30,680 nt of DNA from Zeimonas sp036675585 (GTDB lineage: Bacteria > Pseudomonadota > Gammaproteobacteria > Burkholderiales > Burkholderiaceae_E), in the NCBI GenBank assembly GCA_036675585.1, contig JAKFES010000118.1, positions 1-30,680 on the forward strand, written 5' to 3'. The position numbers were made by a program, and so were the translations under genes. Below are positions 1 to 7,346 of the stretch, piece after piece (position 1 is the stretch's first letter; every line of letters starts with the position of its first letter). The notes beneath the pieces were generated by a model. It was not told the origin of the DNA, searched no databases, and saw only the letters and a list, made by a program, of their open reading frames with translations.

Positions 1-110
1 GCCGTGCTCTACGGCGCCGCGCACCCGGCGAGAAACGCCGCGCCGAGCGCGACGGCGAGCGCCGCGCGCCGGATCGCGGCCCCCGCCCCGAAGCGCGGCG
101 ACCCGATCAA
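1..110 (-). pseudogene. Lipoprotein start, PA2778-like position, interrupted by in-frame stop (partial)
   Basis: The frame opens with TTG at 110-108, overlapping the TGA stop of the upstream gene (TTGA), a typical translational-coupling arrangement. It encodes Arg-Arg, a hydrophobic stretch and the lipobox Leu-Ala-Gly-Cys, with Cys at residue 30, so it looks like a signal-peptidase-II signal sequence. Three residues after the Cys there is an in-frame TAG (positions 11-9), giving only 33 codons. Genes of the PA2779 family are commonly followed by a PA2778-type cysteine peptidase lipoprotein, so I infer that this is the start of that gene, broken by a nonsense or frameshift change. A genuine mini-lipoprotein with a four-residue mature part is the alternative. 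The window ends nine bases later, so the frame downstream cannot be read. Confidence 0.45.
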
Positions 111-514
111 CGGATCGGTCGGGTGAACGGGAACACCCGGGTCAGTCCGAGGATGTCGGTGACGAGCAGGATCACGAAAACGAGGAACGCGACGCCGAGC
201 ACGCCGGCGCCGGCGGGCAGTTGCTCGAGCTGCGCGGCGAGCTCGCGGGCCTGCTCGTCGTCGAGCGCCTGCACGCGGGCGCGCGCTTCGGCGGCATCGA
301 CGCCGAGCGTCTCGAGCTGTGCGCGCACGTCGTCGCGGGCGAGCAACGCTTCGATCGCCGCCCGGTCGAAACGCATCGGCGAGGCATCGGTCGCACCGGC
401 GAGCGCCTCCTCGGTGGTGACGACACGCGCGTCGACCGGAGCCGGTGTGCCGGCGGCGACGAGCGCGGCGACGACGGCTGCGGCGATACCGCGCACCAGA
501 TGGGTTGTCATCAT
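107..514 (-). CDS. PA2779-family membrane protein
   Basis: This 135-residue protein has an N-terminal signal segment (about residues 5-25, Ala/Val-rich, ending in Ala-Gly-Thr-Pro-Ala). A charged, mostly helical middle follows, with the run Ala-Leu-Asp-Asp-Glu-Gln-Ala near 80-90. A hydrophobic C-terminal segment (about residues 103-125) ends in a short basic tail. This layout matches the PA2779 family of small periplasmic/inner-membrane proteins, whose function is unknown. Two ATG codons stand in tandem at 514 and 511; GGAG lies 8 bases before the first, so 514 is preferred. The stop overlaps the next start (TTGA), so the pair is translationally coupled. The gene is divergent from the oxidoreductase operon starting at 699. 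Confidence 0.72.
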   Translation of the reverse strand: MMTTHLVRGIAAAVVAALVAAGTPAPVDARVVTTEEALAGATDASPMRFDRAAIEALLARDDVRAQLETLGVDAAEARARVQALDDEQARELAAQLEQLPAGAGVLGVAFLVFVILLVTDILGLTRVFPFTRPIR

Positions 515-601
515 GCATTCTCCGTTCGATGAGTCGGGCGAGGGACACTAGCACCGCTGCTCGACGGCGGGCAAGCCTGCGCAAGCCCCCGGCGTCGTCG
601 T

Positions 602-619
602 CGGACCCTATCGGGTCCG
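602..619. repeat. Inverted repeat in divergent intergenic region, possible operator
   Basis: CGGACCC (602-608) and GGGTCCG (613-619) form 7-bp arms around TATC. The site lies between the divergent genes starting at 514 and 699, about 80 bases before the TTG start of the plus-strand operon. It could be an operator or a small hairpin in the leader. No clear -35/-10 pair was found in this 184-base region, which otherwise holds only a direct repeat of GCAAGCC at 571-577 and 581-587. Confidence 0.35.
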
Positions 620-684
620 CGCCGACGGTAGTAGAGTGCACGGACTCGAACCGCTGCAACGTACGGCGGCACCCGCACTGCAAG

Positions 685-690
685 AAGGAG
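685..690 (+). promoter_or_regulatory. Ribosome binding site that decides the start at 699
   Basis: AAGGAG ends 8 bases before TTG at 699-701. An upstream in-frame GTG at 636 lacks such a site and would add 21 residues with no resemblance to the family, so TTG 699 is taken as the start of the flavin/Fe-S subunit. Confidence 0.7.
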
Positions 691-698
691 ACAAACCG

Positions 699-2528
699 TT
701 GCAGGCGACCGATATCCGCAATCCCGACTACTTCCACCGGGTGGTCGATTGCCAGTGGGCGTGTCCTGCGCACACGCCCGTACCCGAGTACATCCGGCTG
801 ATCGCCGCCGGCCGGTACTCCGAAGCCTACCTCGTCAACTGGCGCTCGAACGTCTTTCCCGGGATCCTCGGGCGCACCTGCGACCGGCCCTGCGAGCCGG
901 CATGCCGGCGCGGTCGCGTCGAGTCGCAGCAGACCGAGAAGCCCGAGCCGGTGGCGATCTGCCGGCTCAAACGCGTCGCGGCCGACCTCAAGGACGACAT
1001 CCGCTCGCGCCTGCCGCGCGCGCCGAAACGCTCGAACGGCAAGCGCATCGCGTGCGTCGGCGCCGGCCCGGCCTCGCTCACCGTCGCGCGCGATCTCGCT
1101 CCGCTCGGCTATACGGTGACCGTGTTCGACGAAGGCGCGCGCGCCGGCGGGATGATCCGTACGCAAATCCCGCGCTTCCGCCTGCCCGAGGCGGTCATCG
1201 ACGAGGAAACGGGCTACGTGCTCGACCTCGGCGTCGATTTCCGCCCCGCCACCCGCGTCGACTCGATGCAGGCGCTGCTCGACGAAGGCTACGACGCGGT
1301 CTTCGTCGGCTGCGGCGCTCCGCGCGGGCGCGACCTCGACCTGCCCGGGCGCCGCGAGGCCGCGAAGCACATCCACGTCGGCATCGAGTGGCTCGCCTCG
1401 GTGTCCTTCGGCCACGTCGAGCGCATCGGCCAGCGCGTGCTCGTGCTCGGCGGCGGAAACACCGCGATGGATTGCTGCCGCACCGCGCGCCGGCTCGGCG
1501 GGCAGGACGTGCGCGTCGTCGTGCGCTCGGGCTTCGCCGAGATGAAGGCCTCGCCGTGGGAGAAGGAAGACGCGATGCACGAGGGGATCCCGATCCTCGA
1601 TTGCCTGGTGCCGAAAGCGTTCCTGCACGACGGCGAACGACTGACCGGGATGCGCTTCGAGCCGGTCGCCGCGCAGTACGACGCGAACGGGCGCCGTCGG
1701 CTCGTGCCCACCGGCGAGCCCGAGCGCGAGCTCGAATGCGACGAGGTGCTCATCGCCGTCGGCCAGGAAAACGCGTTTCCCTGGATCGAACGCGACGCGG
1801 GCATCGTGTTCGACGCGCACGGGATGCCGGTGCTCGATCCGGTATCGCTGCAATCGACGCGGCCCGAAGTCTTCTTCGGCGGCGACGCGGCGCTCGGCCC
1901 GAAGAACATCATCTGGGCCGTCGCGCAGGGGCACGAGGCTGCGGTGTCGATCGATCGCTGGCTCGCCGGCGAAGCGGTCGGCGAGCGTCCGGCTCCCGCG
2001 GTGACGATGATCGCCCAGAAGATGGGCATCCACGAATGGAGCTACGACAACGAGGTCAGCCGCGAGATACGCAACGCGGTGCCGTGGCGCGACGTGAACC
2101 GTTCGCTGCGCGACATCCGGATCGAGGTCGAGATGGGCTTCGACGCCGAGACCGCGTGGCGCGAGGCGCAGCGCTGCCTGAACTGCGACGTGCAGACGGT
2201 GTTCACCGCGCCGCAGTGCATCGAGTGCGACGCCTGCGTCGACATCTGCCCGACCGACTGCATCACGTTCACCGCGCTGCCCGACGACGGCGACGAGCAA
2301 CGGCTGCGCGCGTCGCTGCGCGCGCCGGCAACGAATCTCGAGCAACCGCTGTACGTCGCCACCGGCCTGAAGACGGGCCGCGCGATGGTCAAGGACGAGG
2401 ACGTCTGCCTGCACTGCGGGCTGTGCGCCGAACGCTGCCCGACCGGCGCATGGGACATGCGCAAGTTCCGTCTCGACGTCACGCACGCCGGCCCGGGCTG
2501 TCGCAACGTCGCGCGCAAGGTGGCCTGA
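699..2528 (+). CDS. FAD/NAD(P)-binding electron-transfer subunit with C-terminal 2x[4Fe-4S] ferredoxin domain (KorC-like)
   Basis: This 609-residue protein is built like the small subunit of glutamate synthase plus a ferredoxin. The N-terminus has the Cys-rich Fe-S domain (Cys-x3-Cys-Pro followed by Pro-Val-Pro-Glu-Tyr, then Cys-x3-Cys-x3-Cys). A Rossmann FAD site reads GAGPASL, and a second nucleotide site (VLGGGNTAMD) probably binds NAD(P)H. The closing FAD motif GGDAALGPKNIIWAVAQG is present. The C-terminus has two full CxxCxxCxxxCP motifs, starting CIECDACVDICP and CLHCGLCAERCP. It overlaps the alpha-subunit gene by one base (TGATG). In Thauera-type 2-oxoglutarate:ferredoxin oxidoreductase loci a comparable third subunit is thought to move electrons between ferredoxin and NAD(P); that role here is inferred. 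Cytoplasmic. Start chosen by the AAGGAG at 685-690. Confidence 0.88.
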   Translation: MQATDIRNPDYFHRVVDCQWACPAHTPVPEYIRLIAAGRYSEAYLVNWRSNVFPGILGRTCDRPCEPACRRGRVESQQTEKPEPVAICRLKRVAADLKDDIRSRLPRAPKRSNGKRIACVGAGPASLTVARDLAPLGYTVTVFDEGARAGGMIRTQIPRFRLPEAVIDEETGYVLDLGVDFRPATRVDSMQALLDEGYDAVFVGCGAPRGRDLDLPGRREAAKHIHVGIEWLASVSFGHVERIGQRVLVLGGGNTAMDCCRTARRLGGQDVRVVVRSGFAEMKASPWEKEDAMHEGIPILDCLVPKAFLHDGERLTGMRFEPVAAQYDANGRRRLVPTGEPERELECDEVLIAVGQENAFPWIERDAGIVFDAHGMPVLDPVSLQSTRPEVFFGGDAALGPKNIIWAVAQGHEAAVSIDRWLAGEAVGERPAPAVTMIAQKMGIHEWSYDNEVSREIRNAVPWRDVNRSLRDIRIEVEMGFDAETAWREAQRCLNCDVQTVFTAPQCIECDACVDICPTDCITFTALPDDGDEQRLRASLRAPATNLEQPLYVATGLKTGRAMVKDEDVCLHCGLCAERCPTGAWDMRKFRLDVTHAGPGCRNVARKVA

Positions 2529-4387
2529 TGAAGACCGCGCGCATCGAGGCCGTGAACGACTTCGTCGTCCAGTTCGCCAACGTCAACGGATCGGGGTCGG
2601 CGTCGGCCAACGAACTGTTCGCCAAGAGCTTTCTGCGCATGGGCGTGCCGGTCAGCCCGCGCAACATCTTCCCGTCGAACATCCAGGGGCTGCCCACCTG
2701 GTACGAAGTGCGCGTCACCGAGCGCGGGCACCTGGGACGGCGCGGCGGGATCGACCTGCTCGTCGCGATGAATCCGCAGACCCGCGATCGCGACCTCGAA
2801 TCGGTGCTGCCGGGCGGCTACGTCGTCTACGACAGCACGAAGCCGCTGCCCGAGTCGACCTTCCGCGCCGACGTGCATCCGATCGGCATCCCGCTCACCG
2901 AGATGTGCAATGCGGCGTACAGCGATCCGCGCGAACGACAGTTGCTCAAGAACATCATGTACGTCGGCGCGCTCGCCGCGCTGATGGACCTCGACCCGGC
3001 GATCGTCGCCGAGCTGATCGGCGAGCAGTACCGCGGCAAGGAAAAACTGCTCACGCCGAACCTCGACGCGTTCCGCAAGGGTCACCATTACGCGAGCGAG
3101 AATCTCGAGAACGCGCTCGGGCTGAAAGCGCGGCGCGCGGCGCAGGTCGGCGACCGGATCTTCGTCGACGGCAACAGCGCCGTCGCGCTCGGCTTCGTGT
3201 ACGGCGGCGCGACCGTGTGCGCGTGGTATCCGATCACGCCGTCCTCGTCGGTGGCCGACGCGTTCCAGAGATACTGCGCGAAGCTGCGCGTCGACGCGAA
3301 GACCGGCGAGCGGCGCTACGCGATCGTGCAGGCCGAGGACGAGCTCGCCGCGGTCGGCGTCGGCGTCGGCGCCGGCTGGAACGGCGCGCGCGCGTTCACC
3401 GCCACGTCGGGGCCCGGCATCTCGTTGATGACCGAGTTCATCGGCCTGGCGTACTTCGCCGAGATTCCGGTCACGATCGTCGACGTGCAGCGCGGCGGCC
3501 CCTCGACCGGCATGCCGACGCGCACGCAGCAGGCCGACCTGCTCGCCTGCGCCTACGCATCGCACGGCGACACGAAGCACGTGCTGCTGTTTCCCGAGGA
3601 TCCGCACGAGTGCTTCGACTTCGCGGCGCAGGCGCTCGATCTCGCCGACCGGCTGCAGACGCCCGTGTTCCTGATGACCGACCTGGACATCGGGATGAAC
3701 CATCGCCTGTGCGCGCCGTTCGCCTGGGACGAAACGCGCCGCTACGACCGCGGCAAGGTGATGCGCGCCGAGGACCTGGACGCCGGACGCGAGTTCGGCC
3801 GCTACCTCGACGTCGACGGCGACGGGATTGCCTACCGCACCTGGCCCGGCACGCACCCGGAGAAAGGCGCGTACTTCACGCGCGGCACGACGAAAGACGC
3901 GTATGCGCGTTATTCCGAGCGCGGCACCGACTACGTCGAGAACGTGCAGCGGCTGCTGCGCAAGTTCGAGACCGCGCGCGCGCTCGTTCCGGCCGCGCTC
4001 GAGCGCCGGGCATCGAAGCCGACGACATTCGGCGCGATCCACTACGGCTCCACCAGTCCGGCGATGGCCGAGGCGCTCGAATGGCTCGAGGCGAGCGGCT
4101 GCCCGATCGACACGTTGCGGGTGCGCGCGTTTCCGTTCGGCGACGAGGTCGCCCGCTTCATCGACGCGCACGAAACGGTGTTCGTCGTCGAACAGAACCG
4201 CGACGCACAGTTGCGCACGATGTTGGTCAACGAGCTCGGTATCGACCCGGCGCGCCTCGACCCGGTGCTGCACTACGACGGCACGCCGATCACCGCGCGC
4301 TTCATCGGCGAGACGATCGCCGAACGCGCGGGCGCGGCGAAGGTGCACCCGCTCGAGCGCCCGACCCTGCGCGGCCGGGTCGCGTGA
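2528..4387 (+). CDS. korA: 2-oxoacid:ferredoxin oxidoreductase, fused gamma-alpha subunit (KorA type)
   Basis: This 619-residue protein carries the gamma domain at the N-terminus (about residues 10-190; NGSGSASANELFAKSFLRMG, HLGRRGGIDLLVAMN) and the pyruvate-ferredoxin-oxidoreductase alpha domain after residue 210 (CAWYPITPSSSVADAF, the YPITPS motif). RTQQADLL follows, and near the C-terminus VFVVEQNRDAQ. The gamma-alpha fusion is the usual form in KorA-type enzymes that oxidatively decarboxylate 2-oxoglutarate to succinyl-CoA, passing electrons to ferredoxin. Strict substrate identity cannot be read from sequence; related enzymes use pyruvate or branched 2-oxoacids. The start overlaps the stop of the electron-transfer subunit, and the beta subunit follows after 16 bases, so the three form one operon. 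Confidence 0.9.
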   Translation: MKTARIEAVNDFVVQFANVNGSGSASANELFAKSFLRMGVPVSPRNIFPSNIQGLPTWYEVRVTERGHLGRRGGIDLLVAMNPQTRDRDLESVLPGGYVVYDSTKPLPESTFRADVHPIGIPLTEMCNAAYSDPRERQLLKNIMYVGALAALMDLDPAIVAELIGEQYRGKEKLLTPNLDAFRKGHHYASENLENALGLKARRAAQVGDRIFVDGNSAVALGFVYGGATVCAWYPITPSSSVADAFQRYCAKLRVDAKTGERRYAIVQAEDELAAVGVGVGAGWNGARAFTATSGPGISLMTEFIGLAYFAEIPVTIVDVQRGGPSTGMPTRTQQADLLACAYASHGDTKHVLLFPEDPHECFDFAAQALDLADRLQTPVFLMTDLDIGMNHRLCAPFAWDETRRYDRGKVMRAEDLDAGREFGRYLDVDGDGIAYRTWPGTHPEKGAYFTRGTTKDAYARYSERGTDYVENVQRLLRKFETARALVPAALERRASKPTTFGAIHYGSTSPAMAEALEWLEASGCPIDTLRVRAFPFGDEVARFIDAHETVFVVEQNRDAQLRTMLVNELGIDPARLDPVLHYDGTPITARFIGETIAERAGAAKVHPLERPTLRGRVA

Positions 4388-4403
4388 ACCGCACGCAACC
4401 GCG

Positions 4404-5459
4404 ATGACCTATCTCGCCAAACCCGCCCTGCACCACCCGACGCTGCCGGCGAACCGGCTCGGCTACACGCGTCGGGACTACGAAGGCCGCATCTCGACGC
4501 TGTGCGCGGGCTGCGGGCACGACTCGATCTCCGCGGCGATCGTGCAGGCGTGCTGGGAGCTCGAGATCGAGCCGCACCGCGTCGCCAAGCTCTCGGGGAT
4601 CGGCTGCTCGTCGAAGACCACCGATTACTTCCTCGGCCACTCGCACGGCTTCAACTCGGTGCACGGCCGGATGCCTTCGGTGCTCACCGGCGCCAATCTC
4701 GCCAACCGCAGCCTGCTGTATCTCGGCGTCTCGGGCGACGGCGATTCGGCGTCGATCGGTCTCGGGCAATTCGCGCACGCGATGCGCCGCGGCGTCGACA
4801 TGACCTACATCGTCGAGAACAACGGCGTGTACGGCCTGACGAAGGGGCAGTTCTCGGCCACCGCCGACCGCGGGTCGAAATCGAAGCGTGGCGCGGTCAA
4901 CGACGACGCGGGCATCGACCTCGTCGCGCTCGCGCTGCAACTCGGCGCGACCTACGTCGCACGCGGCTTCTCGGGCGACAAGGCGCAGCTCGTGCCGCTC
5001 ATCCAGGGGGCGATGCTGCACCGGGGCGCCGCGCTGGTCGACGTCGTGAGCCCGTGCGTCGCATTCAACAACCACGCGGGCAGCACGCGCAGCTACGACT
5101 ACGTGCGCGCGCACAACGAGGCGGCGAACCGCATCGACTTCATTCCGAAGCGGCGCGAGATCACCGCCGACTACGCGCCCGGAACCGTCACCGAAGTCGT
5201 GCAGCACGACGGATCGGTGCTTCGCCTGCGCAAGCTCGGCGCCGATTTCGATCCGCACGACCGGATCGCCGCGATGAACCGCGCGCTCGCGCACCAGGCG
5301 CGCGGGGAGATCCTGACCGGCCTGCTGTTCGTCGACGACGACGCGGGCGACCTGCACGATCGCCTCGGCACGACACAAATGCCGCTGAACCGGCTCGACG
5401 AAGACGCGTTGTGCCCGGGCCGTGCAGCGCTCGATCGGATCAACGCCTCGTTGCGCTGA
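4404..5459 (+). CDS. korB: 2-oxoacid:ferredoxin oxidoreductase beta subunit (KorB type)
   Basis: This 351-residue subunit binds thiamine diphosphate and a [4Fe-4S] cluster. Visible signals are LCAGCGHDS (Cys34, Cys37), GIGCSSK (Cys68) and SPCVAFNN (Cys218), the four expected cluster ligands. The TPP motif is GVSGDGDSASIG followed about 20 residues later by NNGVYGLTKGQ. The sequence KLSGIGCSSKTTDYFLG resembles 2-oxoglutarate-preferring enzymes, but preference is not proven. The length is near that of longer KorB proteins. It is the last gene of the operon; the gltA gene faces it across 91 bases. That gap holds only a weak GCCGG-CAAG-CCGGC hairpin (5529-5542) and no clear terminator. Confidence 0.92.
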   Translation: MTYLAKPALHHPTLPANRLGYTRRDYEGRISTLCAGCGHDSISAAIVQACWELEIEPHRVAKLSGIGCSSKTTDYFLGHSHGFNSVHGRMPSVLTGANLANRSLLYLGVSGDGDSASIGLGQFAHAMRRGVDMTYIVENNGVYGLTKGQFSATADRGSKSKRGAVNDDAGIDLVALALQLGATYVARGFSGDKAQLVPLIQGAMLHRGAALVDVVSPCVAFNNHAGSTRSYDYVRAHNEAANRIDFIPKRREITADYAPGTVTEVVQHDGSVLRLRKLGADFDPHDRIAAMNRALAHQARGEILTGLLFVDDDAGDLHDRLGTTQMPLNRLDEDALCPGRAALDRINASLR

Positions 5460-5550
5460 GCAGGCGCTGCCGCCGCCAGCGAGAAGCGGCTCCACCGTCT
5501 CGCCTCGCTGCGAAAAGACCCTCGCCGCGCCGGCAAGCCGGCTGCCGCGT

Positions 5551-6852
5551 TCAGCGGCCGACCGGAACGTCGCGCCGCCGCTGCCCGGTGTACAGCTGGC
5601 GCGGACGGCCGATCTTCTGGTCGGGGTCGGCGATCATCTCGCCCCACTGCGCGATCCAGCCGACCGTGCGCGCGAGCGCGAAGATGCAGGTGAACATCTC
5701 GGTGGGGATGCCGAGCGCCTTCTGCACGATGCCCGAGTAGAAATCGACGTTCGGATACAGCTTGCGCTGCACGAAATAATCGTCCTCGAGCGCGATCTGC
5801 TCGAGCTTCATCGCCAGCGCGAACATCGGGTCGTCCCTCAGTCCGAGTTCGCGCAGCACCTCGTGGCACGTCTCGCGCATCAGCTTGGCGCGCGGGTCGT
5901 AGTTCTTGTAGACCCGATGCCCGAAGCCCATCAGCTTGACGTTCGAATTCTTGTCCTTCACCTGCGCGATGAACTCGCCGATCTTCTCGACGCCGCCCAT
6001 CTGCTGGATCTCGCGCAGCATCACGAGGCAGGCCTCGTTGGCCCCGCCGTGCGCCGGGCCCCACAGCGTCGCGATGCCCGCCGCGATGCACGCGAAGGGA
6101 TTCGCGCCCGAAGAGCCGGCCAGCCGCACCGTCGAGGTCGACGCGTTCTGCTCGTGATCGGCGTGCAGGATCAGGATGCGGTCGAGCGCGCGCACCAGGA
6201 CCTCGTTGGGCTGGTACGGCTCGCACGGCGTGCCGAACATCATGCGCATGAAGTTCGCCGAATACGACAGGTCGTTCATCGGATACATGAACGGCTGGCC
6301 CATCGAGTACTTGTAGGCCATCGCGACCAGCGTCGGCATCTTGGCGATGAGGCGGATCGCCGATACGAAGCGATGCTCGGGGTCGTTGATGTCGAGCGAA
6401 TCGTGATAGAACGCCGACAGCGCGCCGACCATCCCGACCAGCACGGCCATCGGGTGCGCGTCGCGCCGGAATCCCTGCAGGAAGCGCGCCATCTGCTCGT
6501 GCACCATCGTGTGGTGCGTGACGCGGTATTCGAAGTCGCGACGCTGGTCTTCGTCGGGAAGCTCGCCGTTGAGCAGCAGGTAGCACGTCTGCAGGTAATC
6601 GCAGTGCTGTGCGAGCTGCTCGATCGGGTAGCCGCGATACAGCAGCTCGCCCTTGTCGCCGTCGATGTAGGTGATCTTCGATTCGCAGGCGGCCGTCGAC
6701 ATGAACCCCGGATCGAAGGTGAAGCGGCCCGTCTGCGCGTACAGCTTGCGGATGTCGACCACCTGCGGGCCGACGGTTCCCGAGTAGACCGGGAGCTCCA
6801 CCGGGGCCGAGCCGTCGGAAAACGACAGCGTGGCCTTGTTCTGCTCTTTCAT
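5551..6852 (-). CDS. gltA: Citrate synthase (type II, proteobacterial)
   Basis: This 433-residue enzyme condenses oxaloacetate and acetyl-CoA to citrate. Catalytic residues are in place: His268 in GPAHGGANEA, His312 in GFGHRVYKNYDP and Asp370 in YPNVDFYSG; HADHEQNAST (about 230-239) is the family signature. The N-terminal beta domain (about residues 8-50) is typical of the hexameric, NADH-sensitive Gram-negative form. ATG at 6852 is preceded by GAGGAAGAG, which supports it over an upstream in-frame start at 6885. The gene is last in the minus-strand sdh operon, 58 bases after sdhE. In many Burkholderiales odhA-odhB-lpdA would follow; here the facing Kor operon does. Confidence 0.97.
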   Translation of the reverse strand: MKEQNKATLSFSDGSAPVELPVYSGTVGPQVVDIRKLYAQTGRFTFDPGFMSTAACESKITYIDGDKGELLYRGYPIEQLAQHCDYLQTCYLLLNGELPDEDQRRDFEYRVTHHTMVHEQMARFLQGFRRDAHPMAVLVGMVGALSAFYHDSLDINDPEHRFVSAIRLIAKMPTLVAMAYKYSMGQPFMYPMNDLSYSANFMRMMFGTPCEPYQPNEVLVRALDRILILHADHEQNASTSTVRLAGSSGANPFACIAAGIATLWGPAHGGANEACLVMLREIQQMGGVEKIGEFIAQVKDKNSNVKLMGFGHRVYKNYDPRAKLMRETCHEVLRELGLRDDPMFALAMKLEQIALEDDYFVQRKLYPNVDFYSGIVQKALGIPTEMFTCIFALARTVGWIAQWGEMIADPDQKIGRPRQLYTGQRRRDVPVGR

Positions 6853-6910
6853 GAGACTCTTCCTCGAATCGTTGGGGTTGCGCAAGGGTGCCGCAGGGGT
6901 TCGGCGAGCC

Positions 6911-7312
6911 TCACAGTTCGCGCAGCATTCCGAGCACCCGGCGAGCCGCCGGCGTGGCGGCCTCGCCGTGGGGTTGCGTGCGCTGAAGGATCAGGTCGAG
7001 CAGTTCCCCGTCGCCGAGATCGAGCAGCACGTCCAGGCCGCGCACCACCTCGTCGTCGAGCCGCCCGGCGTGCCGGTCGAAGAAACGCTCGAGCACCAGG
7101 TCGTTCTCGAGCAATCCGCGCCGCGCGCGCCAGCGCAGTCGCCGCTGCACGGCGGCGGCGAACTCGTCCCGCGACGCGGGCGTCGCTCGTGATGGAAACG
7201 CGGGCGTCGCTTCGGACGCAAACGCTGGCGTCGCTTCGGACGCAAACGCAGGCGTCGCACCCGGAAGCGACGCGGACAGCGACGGCGCGGACGGGCGTGG
7301 CGAATCGGACAT
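6911..7312 (-). CDS. sdhE: FAD assembly factor SdhE with repeat-bearing N-terminal extension
   Basis: The C-terminal 85 or so residues are the SdhE/Sdh5 family, which helps attach FAD covalently to SdhA. The hallmark RRGLLENDLVLERFF is intact, preceded by RRLRWRA. At 133 residues it is longer than the usual 80-95, because about 45 residues of Ala/Pro/Ser-rich sequence precede the domain. Part of this is an 8-residue repeat (Glu-Ala-Thr-Pro-Ala-Phe-Ala-Ser) encoded by the 24-bp tandem repeat at 7179-7250. ATG 7312 lacks a clear ribosome binding site, so a later start such as the GTG just before the core (VQRRLRW) is possible. Position between sdhB and gltA is as expected. Confidence 0.88.
   Translation of the reverse strand: MSDSPRPSAPSLSASLPGATPAFASEATPAFASEATPAFPSRATPASRDEFAAAVQRRLRWRARRGLLENDLVLERFFDRHAGRLDDEVVRGLDVLLDLGDGELLDLILQRTQPHGEAATPAARRVLGMLREL
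7179..7250. repeat. 24-bp tandem repeat, three copies, within sdhE
   Basis: Copies occupy 7179-7202 (diverged), 7203-7226 and 7227-7250; the last two differ only at the final base, and a partial fourth copy begins at 7251. The unit is 24 bp, so copy-number changes keep the sdhE frame and add or remove eight residues in its N-terminal extension. Confidence 0.9.
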
Positions 7313-7346
7313 GACGAGGGTGCCGGCTGCGGGCGCGCGGCCGGCG

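Noticed and set aside
636..698. Upstream GTG start for the flavin/Fe-S subunit
   Set aside because: It has no ribosome binding site, and the added residues do not resemble the family, while AAGGAG is well placed for TTG 699.
2042..4348. Long minus-strand open frame across korA
   Set aside because: The plus strand has unmistakable gamma and alpha domains; the antisense translation shows no motif and is a composition artefact.
5460..5550. Bidirectional terminator between korB and gltA
   Set aside because: Only a 5-bp stem (5529-5542) with no T-tract is visible, too weak to annotate.
6853..6885. Earlier start of gltA adding eleven residues
   Set aside because: The extra codons include the GAGGAAGAG ribosome binding site of the ATG at 6852.
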